Below, piece by piece: positions 24,838-31,428 of a DNA stretch of 32,001 nucleotides (positions are counted from its first letter, which is position 1; the number at the start of each line of letters is the position of its first letter). The notes beneath the pieces are model-generated. The model was not told the origin of the DNA. It did not search any database and saw only the letters and a program-made list of their open reading frames with translations. The translations under genes were made by a program, and so were the position numbers. The stretch comes from a virus. Location of the stretch: IMG/VR virus record IMGVR_UViG_3300043464_001836, positions 1 through 32,001 of that record. One strand, 5' to 3'.

Positions 24838-25750
24838 CTGCTTCCTTTAATACCTTATCTACGTTAGGAACCTTCAACACGTTCTCTAAGTAAATCCTTA
24901 GCTCCTCCTGTACAGGTAGGTTTCTCAAGTCTAGACTGGCTTTATGCTCACGTAGAACTAACTTCTTGTCTAGAAGTTCTGTGTTCTTAACCGTAGCTAA
25001 TTGTCCTACGTCACCCTCCACTTCAAATATTGTGTGATGGTAGCTAGTTGGAACCATTTCGGCTGCAGAGCCGACGGTTTTTCTGATTAGCTGTGGTAGG
25101 TCCAGTTCGTAGAAGTCCCATTCTAGTAAATCAGAATCTAGAATAACTACACCACTAGTAACTTCACTTCTGTGAAAGCTAGTAGTTACTGGAGACCCTG
25201 GGTACACAATATTACGCTGGCTATTACTATGAGAGTGTAAGTCCCCTGCTAGTACTAGAGGCCATCGGTCTAGTAAACTCAGGTCAATCTCTGGCTTTAC
25301 ATGTGGAGGAATCTCTCCACGCACGTGAGTAAATAAAATATTCCCCGTAAACTCTGGCCAGGACTCTCGAAGTTTATTATACGGAATAAAGTCCATATTA
25401 TCAATAGTCAGGAAGTCATCAATAATCCTAATATTACCGTTACTAGCAGATAACGTTACTAGTGATAAGTTACTTAGGAATGTTGTATTTTTCTTAACAG
25501 CTTCGTGGTTACCGGGGTAAATAATAGTACGAATATCTTTGAAAATCTCAAGCATTTCAAAGTATAGGCCTAGCTCAACCATAGAAGGTACTTTATCAAA
25601 TACGTCACCACCTAATACTAGAAGGTCACAGTTCTGCATCAAGTCTTTTATACTATGAAAAAGGCTTCTATACCTATTTAGTTGCCACTCTACAGGTACA
25701 TTCTTCTGGCCTAGCTTTATATGTAAGTCAGCTGTAAATAGTACTTTCAT
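24815..25750 (-). CDS. sbcD: SbcD/Mre11-like nuclease subunit (T4 gp47 / T5 D12-like)
   Basis: A 311-aa metallophosphoesterase with the full ligand set: LFTADLHIK (DxH), VLGGDVFDK (GD), IYPGNHEA (GNHE), LFTHVRGE (H) and LAGDLHSHS (GDxHxH). It is the nuclease of the SbcCD/Mre11-Rad50-like complex formed with the following gene. Its ATG overlaps the stop of the homing endonuclease gene in ATGA. The same nine bases at that joint recur at the other end of the endonuclease gene, so this gene was probably once coupled straight to the 63-aa gene upstream. Confidence 0.93.
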   Translation of the reverse strand: MKVLFTADLHIKLGQKNVPVEWQLNRYRSLFHSIKDLMQNCDLLVLGGDVFDKVPSMVELGLYFEMLEIFKDIRTIIYPGNHEAVKKNTTFLSNLSLVTLSASNGNIRIIDDFLTIDNMDFIPYNKLRESWPEFTGNILFTHVRGEIPPHVKPEIDLSLLDRWPLVLAGDLHSHSNSQRNIVYPGSPVTTSFHRSEVTSGVVILDSDLLEWDFYELDLPQLIRKTVGSAAEMVPTSYHHTIFEVEGDVGQLATVKNTELLDKKLVLREHKASLDLRNLPVQEELRIYLENVLKVPNVDKVLKEADDYIKDA

Positions 25751-25755
25751 TTGTT
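25747..25755 (-). repeat. 9-bp direct repeat at the SbcD-side joint of the homing endonuclease gene
   Basis: On the - strand AACAAATGA forms the endonuclease stop (TGA) and the SbcD-like start (ATG). The same nine bases occur at 27147-27155, exactly 1,400 bp away, at the other end of the endonuclease gene. Confidence 0.85.
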
Positions 25756-27150
25756 ATCCTCTAAAACCCAGGCGGAGTTACCACAGTCAAAAACTCTATG
25801 ATATCCTCTATGTTGCATAATTTCGACCTCAGTACTATTAATATCGTAACCTTGTTGTACTAACAGATGCTTCTGACATTGGTGTCTAGAGAGGGAGTCT
25901 AATCCTTTATAGTACCTATAACTAGGGTCTGTAAAATGACTAAATCTAAAGCCTAGTTTCATATATAAGTTACCTGTGCTCCACCTACGATCTGCATAGC
26001 TAATAATAGTTCCTATATTACTTTTAGTAAAAGCTCTAAGTAATTTAGATGCCCCACCAATAACAGTACTGCCCAATATACTACAATAGCGTAATAGTTC
26101 ATAATTATAGACACTATTAAATCGTGGCGTACCGAACGTCATAATAGCAACTAAGCGACTATCCAAGTACAACCCGTACCGATACTTAGACACGCACGTT
26201 CCCTGAATATGATTAGCTACTAGAAATAATGAGGCGTCATCTGGACTTACTTGTCTAATTACGCATTTTCTAGCAGCTATCTTTACTGAAGTACCTACTA
26301 AAGACTCTAGCCTAGACTTTACAATATGTTGCTTATGTATCCACTCATCCTCATTTATATGAATTAACCTATATCCAAAATTTTCCACTCCTATAGTTTT
26401 ATTTAGGTGGTAATTTCTACCTACTAGAGCCTCCCGATGCCAATAGGTTCCGTTAAACTCAATAGCTATACCTAAGTCTGGCAATAAAATATCCAGCTCT
26501 TTACCACCTAGAATAGACCTATCATTTAATTCTACCCAGCCAGGATATACTGATTGAATAAACTTTGTTAGCTCTTCTTCACTATTACTACGTAGCTTAT
26601 TCTTTGCACATACGGGGCAGCCAGATAGATTACCAATCGTATTATTAGGTGTAGCTTCCCACAGATTACCACAAACAGTACACTTATGTACTAAAGGTAA
26701 CTGTCTACCTTTATATTCCCCTATAACCTCAATATTTCTATCTCCTAGTTCCATTATATATTCAGCTGTAGTTTTCAAAGCTCTATTAGAGCAAAATTTA
26801 CATTTATGGCCTTGAATAACACTCTGAGGTCTTACTTCATGTGTACTGCCACAGTCTAGGCACTCATGTAGTATATTGGTTAGGTTATTTATGTATGTAC
26901 CTACACGTCTATATCTAGTCTGTTTTATCTTCTCATCGTATATTTCATTAGTCCACGTAGCTTTTTTGGCTCTACAGGTAGGACAGGTAGTAGATTTTAA
27001 TACTGTTTTGGGGGCTCTTAAGTATATATTACCACAACCTAAGCATTCATGCTCTATTGGGATTAGTGCAGTTTTATACTCTCCTATACGACGATAAGTG
27101 CTACCCTTAGCCAGTAGCTTCTTATCGTACTCTGCATTACTTGAAGTCAT
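25747..27150 (-). CDS. Free-standing EDxHD (Vsr-like) homing endonuclease with three zinc ribbons
   Basis: A 467-aa protein. Three CxxC...CxxC zinc ribbons open it: Cys36/39-56/59, 97/100-117/120 and 157/160-178/181. The catalytic region is of the Vsr-like EDxHD type known from I-Bth0305I: KELDILLPD (Asp220), AIEFNGTYWHRE (Glu231, His238) and LIHINEDEW. The C-terminal ~170 residues (GLYLDSRLVAIMTFG, ISYADRRWSTGNLY) match a module often seen in phage homing endonucleases. It would cut an endonuclease-free allele and spread by repair. It sits between the 63-aa gene and the SbcD-like gene, flanked by a 9-bp direct repeat, without disturbing either frame. Confidence 0.85.
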   Translation of the reverse strand: MTSSNAEYDKKLLAKGSTYRRIGEYKTALIPIEHECLGCGNIYLRAPKTVLKSTTCPTCRAKKATWTNEIYDEKIKQTRYRRVGTYINNLTNILHECLDCGSTHEVRPQSVIQGHKCKFCSNRALKTTAEYIMELGDRNIEVIGEYKGRQLPLVHKCTVCGNLWEATPNNTIGNLSGCPVCAKNKLRSNSEEELTKFIQSVYPGWVELNDRSILGGKELDILLPDLGIAIEFNGTYWHREALVGRNYHLNKTIGVENFGYRLIHINEDEWIHKQHIVKSRLESLVGTSVKIAARKCVIRQVSPDDASLFLVANHIQGTCVSKYRYGLYLDSRLVAIMTFGTPRFNSVYNYELLRYCSILGSTVIGGASKLLRAFTKSNIGTIISYADRRWSTGNLYMKLGFRFSHFTDPSYRYYKGLDSLSRHQCQKHLLVQQGYDINSTEVEIMQHRGYHRVFDCGNSAWVLEDNK

Positions 27151-27155
27151 TTGTT
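27147..27155 (-). repeat. 9-bp direct repeat at the upstream joint of the homing endonuclease gene
   Basis: On the - strand AACAAATGA contains the stop of the 63-aa gene and the start of the endonuclease gene. It matches 25747-25755. The pair may be the footprint of the insertion event or of selection to keep the ATGA coupling. Confidence 0.85.
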
Positions 27156-27338
27156 GTATGAAGTAAGTCTATCCGCTCTAATCTTATTTATAACTTCGAT
27201 TAGATAGTTGGTGAACATTTCACCTGCATTAGTACCAGGAGGAGTTTTAGGAACGTCTCCATTATCTAAAACAGAGTTCCACTGGTTGAAAGCCTCTATT
27301 AGCTCTCTATACGTAAAAATAATCTGTGTATCTAGCAT
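27147..27338 (-). CDS. Small hypothetical protein
   Basis: A 63-aa protein starting at ATG 27338, which has CTGGAG 5 nt upstream. An earlier in-frame ATG at 27365 would lie inside the hairpin after the SSB gene and is less likely. No family is recognised. The sequence is helical and charged (TYRELIEAFNQWNSVL, GEMFTNYLIEVINKIRADRL) with no TM segment. It sits between the ssDNA-binding protein and the homing endonuclease gene, coupled to the latter by ATGA. Confidence 0.6.
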   Translation of the reverse strand: MLDTQIIFTYRELIEAFNQWNSVLDNGDVPKTPPGTNAGEMFTNYLIEVINKIRADRLTSYNK

Positions 27339-27353
27339 GTAGTCTCCAGGCAA

Positions 27354-27378
27354 TAATAGCCCCATAAAGGGGCTATTA
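27354..27378. terminator. Hairpin directly after the SSB gene
   Basis: TAATAGCCCC and GGGGCTATTA form a perfect 10-bp stem around the 5-nt loop ATAAA. It lies 5 bp after the SSB stop on the - strand. The run after it on that strand is TTGCC rather than a true T-tract, so it is probably a weak terminator or a 3'-end mRNA stabiliser that raises SSB output over the downstream genes. It also partly covers an alternative start of the next gene. Confidence 0.65.
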
Positions 27379-27383
27379 GCTTC

Positions 27384-28031
27384 TTAGTAAGGAATATCGT
27401 CTACTTCTTCAGTAGCGATTGCAGCGGTTACTTCAGCAGGAGCCGGAGCATTGGAACTATCTAGGCTATCTAGGAAGTCCTTCTGTTCTTCCGGAGTTAG
27501 TCGAGGTACTAGCTCGTCGATAGGCTTTGCATTAGCAATTAGTTCACGTTCTTCTTCACTTAAGGAACGCTGCTTGCAGCGTAAAACGCTCAGCGTGTAT
27601 TCTACGTTATACGCTAAAGGCCCATTTTTAGCACGTTTGAACACAATGTCCCAACCAGTATCTGGATCGGTAGGATCACCTAGGTCTTCAGCCGCAGAAA
27701 GAATCTGGTCAAACAGTTTCTTTTTAAGGTTAATCACTACAGGCTTTTTATCTGCCACTGAGTAACCTTGAACTACGTATGCCCAGCCACACTTAAGCTC
27801 AGGGAAGCGCTCGCGAACGTAGTCTTTTTCTTTGTTAGTAAATTTCTCTTTGTCTCGGTCAAAAGCTAGACATTCCATAGGAATTTGTTTGTCTTGCTTT
27901 GCCTTAACCCAGTAAACGTAGCGTGGAATAACGTCACCGAAGATTCGGATTACGTTCTCTCCATCTTTGTACGTGTAGCTTTCGGCGCCTTTCTGTGCGG
28001 TTCCTTTGGTGTCTTTGAATTTTAGAGCCAT
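27384..28031 (-). CDS. Single-stranded DNA-binding protein (gp32-like)
   Basis: A 215-aa protein that fits phage gp32-type ssDNA-binding proteins. It has a basic N-terminus (MALKFKDTKGTAQKG), a central OB-fold-like region (NVIRIFGDVIPRYVYWVK through VVINLKKKLFDQIL, then DPTDPDTGWDIVFKR) and an acidic, Pro/Ala-rich tail ending EEVDDIPY, which resembles the protein-interaction tip of SSBs. The Cys/His zinc motif of T4 gp32 is not evident. It would coat ssDNA at the fork and recruit replication partners. GAGGA lies about 10 nt before ATG 28031, which overlaps the upstream gene by 10 bp. A perfect hairpin follows its stop. Confidence 0.75.
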   Translation of the reverse strand: MALKFKDTKGTAQKGAESYTYKDGENVIRIFGDVIPRYVYWVKAKQDKQIPMECLAFDRDKEKFTNKEKDYVRERFPELKCGWAYVVQGYSVADKKPVVINLKKKLFDQILSAAEDLGDPTDPDTGWDIVFKRAKNGPLAYNVEYTLSVLRCKQRSLSEEERELIANAKPIDELVPRLTPEEQKDFLDSLDSSNAPAPAEVTAAIATEEVDDIPY

Positions 28032-28381
28032 GATGAGTTTTCCTCGTATTTGAAATGAATGTAATTGTCAGTGATTTGCAATAGTCTATTTTTGGAGATT
28101 TTAACTTTATCGACAGTGTGACTCATAGGTAACCATAAGCCAGCATTGCCTTGATAAGCGTAATCGAAATAGTTTCTAATCGCAGCTAAAAGTATGTAGT
28201 CAAACTTTTCTGCATCGTAAAACTTACTAGCAGCTAAGTCGTGTACATTAAGTATAAAGCTGTTTCCAGCTAAGTTGGAAGGTACTCCAGTGCGAGAAAA
28301 ATCCGTAACTGTTTTAAGTACAGCGTATGAATCGTACTTACACTTGCGGCATACCTTTTGCCAGTCAAAGAAGATTGTCAT
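28022..28381 (-). CDS. Hypothetical protein between helicase and SSB
   Basis: A 119-aa protein starting at ATG 28381; a TTG four codons upstream is possible but has no better ribosome site. No family is recognised. It has CRKCKY (CxxC) near residue 12-15 without an obvious second pair, and aromatic-rich segments (FDYILLAAIRNYFDYAYQ). There is no signal peptide. A perfect TATAAT lies just upstream. Its place in the replication operon suggests a replication accessory role, but nothing in the sequence shows the function. Confidence 0.65.
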   Translation of the reverse strand: MTIFFDWQKVCRKCKYDSYAVLKTVTDFSRTGVPSNLAGNSFILNVHDLAASKFYDAEKFDYILLAAIRNYFDYAYQGNAGLWLPMSHTVDKVKISKNRLLQITDNYIHFKYEENSSWL

Positions 28382-28405
28382 ATAGTTTCCCAACCGACAA
28401 GTAAT

Positions 28406-28411
28406 ATTATA
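28406..28411 (-). promoter_or_regulatory. Possible -10 promoter element
   Basis: A perfect TATAAT on the - strand falls in the 55-bp gap between the helicase stop and ATG 28381. No good -35 hexamer is found 16-18 nt upstream (AAGATT at best), and the TGn extension is off by one base. It may boost the downstream unknown gene and SSB. The AT-rich background makes a chance match possible. Confidence 0.3.
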
Positions 28412-28436
28412 CAGAGTCTGAATAATAAAATCTTGT

Positions 28437-30833
28437 TTATTTTTTCAAAACCCTTACCTGATAACCGGACTTTAAGTAATGGCCTAGTCTAACAGCAGAC
28501 TGACCCTTAACTGTAGAGCCTTTCAATGAGATATCTAGGATAAGTGGTTGCTTTTTACCGGGTACTTCTCTAATAATTCGTCCAATCAGCTGTGTTAGCA
28601 TAGGCTCATTATTAGTGGGCGTTGCTAGAATTAGACAGCTTAAATCATTTTGAGAAATTCCTTCTGAGAAGATAGACATAGTACCAAAAATAACGTCTAG
28701 CTCTCCTGTACCAATCTTGTTCAGGATACTAGTTCTTTCCTTAATGTCCTTTACTTGACCAGTAATACTAGCTGCTCTAGGTACTTGTTCGGCCGCCCAT
28801 ACTAGAAATTCAACTCTAGAGGCAACTACTAGTACTTTATACCCTTTTGACGCCGCACTAGTGGCTAAGTCTACTATTAATCGCCTATATTCTGGTAGTT
28901 CGTTTTCTAGTTCAGTAATCTTATTAGCCCAATGTTTACCGCCCGGAAAGCGTATATCTGTCTCCACAACAACTACCTGTGGAGTCATACAGTTTTCCTT
29001 GTCTGGCTTTAGAACATGGAATCCAAAGTAGTCATTAAATAGCACATGCTTCATGTCCTTTCTAGTAAGAGTACCAGAGAGTCCAATCTTATAGCGTGCT
29101 TTAGACTTATCTAAGATAGAACTGAATGTGGAAGCAGAGACGTGGTGACAGTTTGATACTAGTACCCCGTTGGCAAAGTATGTATGAGTATCCTCTACCT
29201 CTATATTGAACCTATTGCCGTACATTAAAGTACTAGGCTCAATTGATATAATAGGTCTAGTATAGTAAGGTTTTATATGTTCCTTTATAAGGTCGAAGTG
29301 TTCCTCGAATGGTACATCTGCTAGCATCGGTAGTAAACTACCTAGCTTATACCGCATACAGGGATGTATATACTTAGCTATACTATGTAAAAACTTTCTA
29401 GAGTTATTTGCGTTTAGGTTCAGATAATTAAACCCTCTATTACACGTATATATATAGTACTCGTCTACAAGGTTTAAGTTAATTAAAGAATGTCCCAAGT
29501 TATGTATAGACTCCTCATCCAGTTCACAGAAGCTAAAGGTAACATTGCTTGTAGTACAAGATCCATCATCTTGAAAAATAAGAGACCAGGCTAGCACATC
29601 TAGTTTATTAGCTAGGTCTGCTGGAACTAGTTTTTTGTGTCCACTTACATATAGCTTATCATATAAGCTAAAGGAGTCCTCAAATGACTTAGTCTGTAAG
29701 CTGTATACCTTATTTTCTACTTTATATCCAGAGTGCCCCTCTACAAGAGTAACCTCATTAGAAATTATAGAGGTAATTAGTCTTTCTTTGTAAAGAAGAT
29801 AGTCTAGTTGCGCTTCACCATTAGTAAAGCGAAGGCGAACACTATTATTAGCTTTATTAGCTATAGATAGGTTACCGTCTCCCAGTAAAATACCTAGAAT
29901 TATGGGCAATGAAGACTCTTTTAATGCTAGCCTAGATTTATGCCTATTATTTGTTAGTATTAAATTATCTCCAACTGATAAGTCCTCTGCTTTTACTTTA
30001 CTTATTATTCCATCTTTGCTTTCTATAAAGAAAGAGTGATTATAGGTAGCTTTTATACTGCCTACACTGTGCTTTATTTTAAGACAAGACTCCTCCTTAT
30101 TCTTAAAGAATCTAAGTACTTTTTTATACACCTCTTGATTTGTTACTAAGTCGAAAGACCTTACATGTACAGGTAGTTCCTGGTTTACAATAGTACCTAT
30201 AGACATAGGTCCGTGCTCTAAGGTGTCCACTTGACTGGTGTAGTCTAAACACTCATCTAGTACAATAGTACCAAAAGCATCTGACAAGTCAGGCATACGC
30301 TTAGTAATCGTCTGTACATTACCTACAACGATTATAGGTCTTATATTAAACTTGCCAGTACCGATAATGCCCGCTTCAATACCAAAAATCTTGTCGATTT
30401 CTTCAATCCATTGGTCGCGCAGCATGGTAGTATGTGTTACGATAAGCGTCTTCTGTCCTAGCTTAGCAGCTATAGCTAGTGCTGTGAATGTCTTACCATA
30501 GCTTACAGGAGCATTGAGCATACATGAGTCATTTATCTGGTCGTATACTTCCTGCTGTGAAGGCCTTAATGTACCTCCAAACCTAGGAAACTGCACAGGC
30601 TTGAGAACTCGCTTATCAATAATCTCATAGTCGCTAGCTACTAAATCCATACGACCAGAAGGAATCGAGCATACGTTATCAGATACTCTAGAAAAGTTAT
30701 TAATAGTCTCAGACCGTGTGGTTACCCCTGTCTTCCTAGTTATAACGTACTTTAGCGCTCCCTTAATCTGGTCTAGTTCATCAGGTGTAGACTTCTCTAA
30801 GTATATTCTATTGCTTAGTACTGCCTTTCTCAT
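28437..30833 (-). CDS. Superfamily 2 DNA helicase (T5 D10 / UvsW-like) interrupted by an intein
   Basis: The frame from ATG 30833 encodes 798 aa, of which 367 are an intein, leaving a ~431-aa helicase. Helicase motifs are Walker A APVSYGKT, motif II LDE|CHH (split by the intein), motif III LSGTLTRKD, and motif VI QLIGRIIREVPGK. This type unwinds or branch-migrates recombination and replication intermediates. A GTG five codons upstream (30848) is possible, but ATG 30833 overlaps the stop of an 18-codon frame in ATGA. Without splicing, the ATPase motif II is broken, so activity depends on intein removal (inference from the position). The neighbour upstream in transcription order is the unknown gene behind the polymerase. 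Confidence 0.9.
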   Translation of the reverse strand: MRKAVLSNRIYLEKSTPDELDQIKGALKYVITRKTGVTTRSETINNFSRVSDNVCSIPSGRMDLVASDYEIIDKRVLKPVQFPRFGGTLRPSQQEVYDQINDSCMLNAPVSYGKTFTALAIAAKLGQKTLIVTHTTMLRDQWIEEIDKIFGIEAGIIGTGKFNIRPIIVVGNVQTITKRMPDLSDAFGTIVLDECLDYTSQVDTLEHGPMSIGTIVNQELPVHVRSFDLVTNQEVYKKVLRFFKNKEESCLKIKHSVGSIKATYNHSFFIESKDGIISKVKAEDLSVGDNLILTNNRHKSRLALKESSLPIILGILLGDGNLSIANKANNSVRLRFTNGEAQLDYLLYKERLITSIISNEVTLVEGHSGYKVENKVYSLQTKSFEDSFSLYDKLYVSGHKKLVPADLANKLDVLAWSLIFQDDGSCTTSNVTFSFCELDEESIHNLGHSLINLNLVDEYYIYTCNRGFNYLNLNANNSRKFLHSIAKYIHPCMRYKLGSLLPMLADVPFEEHFDLIKEHIKPYYTRPIISIEPSTLMYGNRFNIEVEDTHTYFANGVLVSNCHHVSASTFSSILDKSKARYKIGLSGTLTRKDMKHVLFNDYFGFHVLKPDKENCMTPQVVVVETDIRFPGGKHWANKITELENELPEYRRLIVDLATSAASKGYKVLVVASRVEFLVWAAEQVPRAASITGQVKDIKERTSILNKIGTGELDVIFGTMSIFSEGISQNDLSCLILATPTNNEPMLTQLIGRIIREVPGKKQPLILDISLKGSTVKGQSAVRLGHYLKSGYQVRVLKK
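29151..30251 (-). mobile_element. Intein with LAGLIDADG endonuclease in the helicase DExH motif
   Basis: A 367-aa intein from Cys1 (CLDYTSQVDT, just after ...IVLDE) to Asn367 (YFANGVLVSN), followed by the extein Cys of CHHV. Splicing restores IVLDECHHVS, a normal motif II. Block B-like TYNHSFFIES holds the usual T-x-x-H. Two LAGLIDADG motifs, LPIILGILLGDGN and LAWSLIFQDDGS, mark a homing endonuclease domain. The end is GVLVSN|C, so the penultimate residue is Ser rather than the usual His, although the preceding block F (FNIEVEDTHTYFANGVLV) is canonical. Such variants are known to splice in some inteins. Confidence 0.9.
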
Positions 30834-30886
30834 ATAAAGTATACCCACGTTGATGCTAGTACCAGAACAAATGCTATGACAACCAT
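30830..30886 (-). CDS. Tiny hydrophobic frame ahead of the helicase (candidate)
   Basis: An 18-codon frame, MVVIAFVLVLASTWVYFI, that is one hydrophobic helix and ends in an ATGA overlap with the helicase start. No ribosome site lies near its ATG; an AGGAG further upstream (after a stop in this frame) is ~24 nt away and spaced better for an ATA or ATT codon. It may be a small membrane peptide, a translational-coupling leader, or chance. Confidence 0.3.
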   Translation of the reverse strand: MVVIAFVLVLASTWVYFI

Positions 30887-30903
30887 AAATGCTAGAATAG
30901 TAG

Positions 30904-31428
30904 TTATATCATTCTCCTAGTGTTAGGTTTAAGTTCCTCCTCAATACTATATAAAACGTAGCCCTTACCTACATGTAAGAGTCCAGCGTACTTATCTTCT
31001 AACCTTGGGGGTCGGTTTATGTAAAAAGGAGTGTGAATAAATGGAAGATGAATTAAAGCACCAGTATCTAGAAGCGTGAACTTCTTTATTCTATGGTACT
31101 TTAGAGGCACATACATACTTCTAGTGTACTTAAAAACTACACCCTTGCTATCTATATAGGTACTGTATTCATCTATGAACATAAAAATATCTGCATACCT
31201 ATGGATAGGCAAGGAAAGTTTATAAAGCTGGTAGTTTTCGATGCTTGGCGCAGAAGCGTAAAGAAGTCTACGCATTCCCAAGCTGTCAGCTTCAATGCTA
31301 GGTGCGTCAAGGAGCTTAAAGTCCTTGTCCGCATTATTCCTAGCTAGCTTAAAGCCTTCATAGTCTAGAAGCTCTACATTAGGACTTAGTGGATACACTG
31401 GCCAGTTGATTTTCGCCAAAGTAATCAT
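30904..31428 (-). CDS. Hypothetical protein downstream of DNA polymerase
   Basis: A 174-aa protein. ATG 31428 is chosen because AAGGAG lies 7 nt upstream; the longer frame from 31494 would overlap the polymerase by more than 100 bp and lacks such a site. The chosen start still lies 50 bp inside the polymerase gene. No family is recognised. The sequence is beta-rich, with LPIHRYADIFMFIDEYSTYID and TLLDTGALIHLPFIHTPFYI, and no TM helix. Its place between polymerase and helicase suggests a replication-linked role, but no catalytic motif is visible. Confidence 0.7.
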   Translation of the reverse strand: MITLAKINWPVYPLSPNVELLDYEGFKLARNNADKDFKLLDAPSIEADSLGMRRLLYASAPSIENYQLYKLSLPIHRYADIFMFIDEYSTYIDSKGVVFKYTRSMYVPLKYHRIKKFTLLDTGALIHLPFIHTPFYINRPPRLEDKYAGLLHVGKGYVLYSIEEELKPNTRRMI

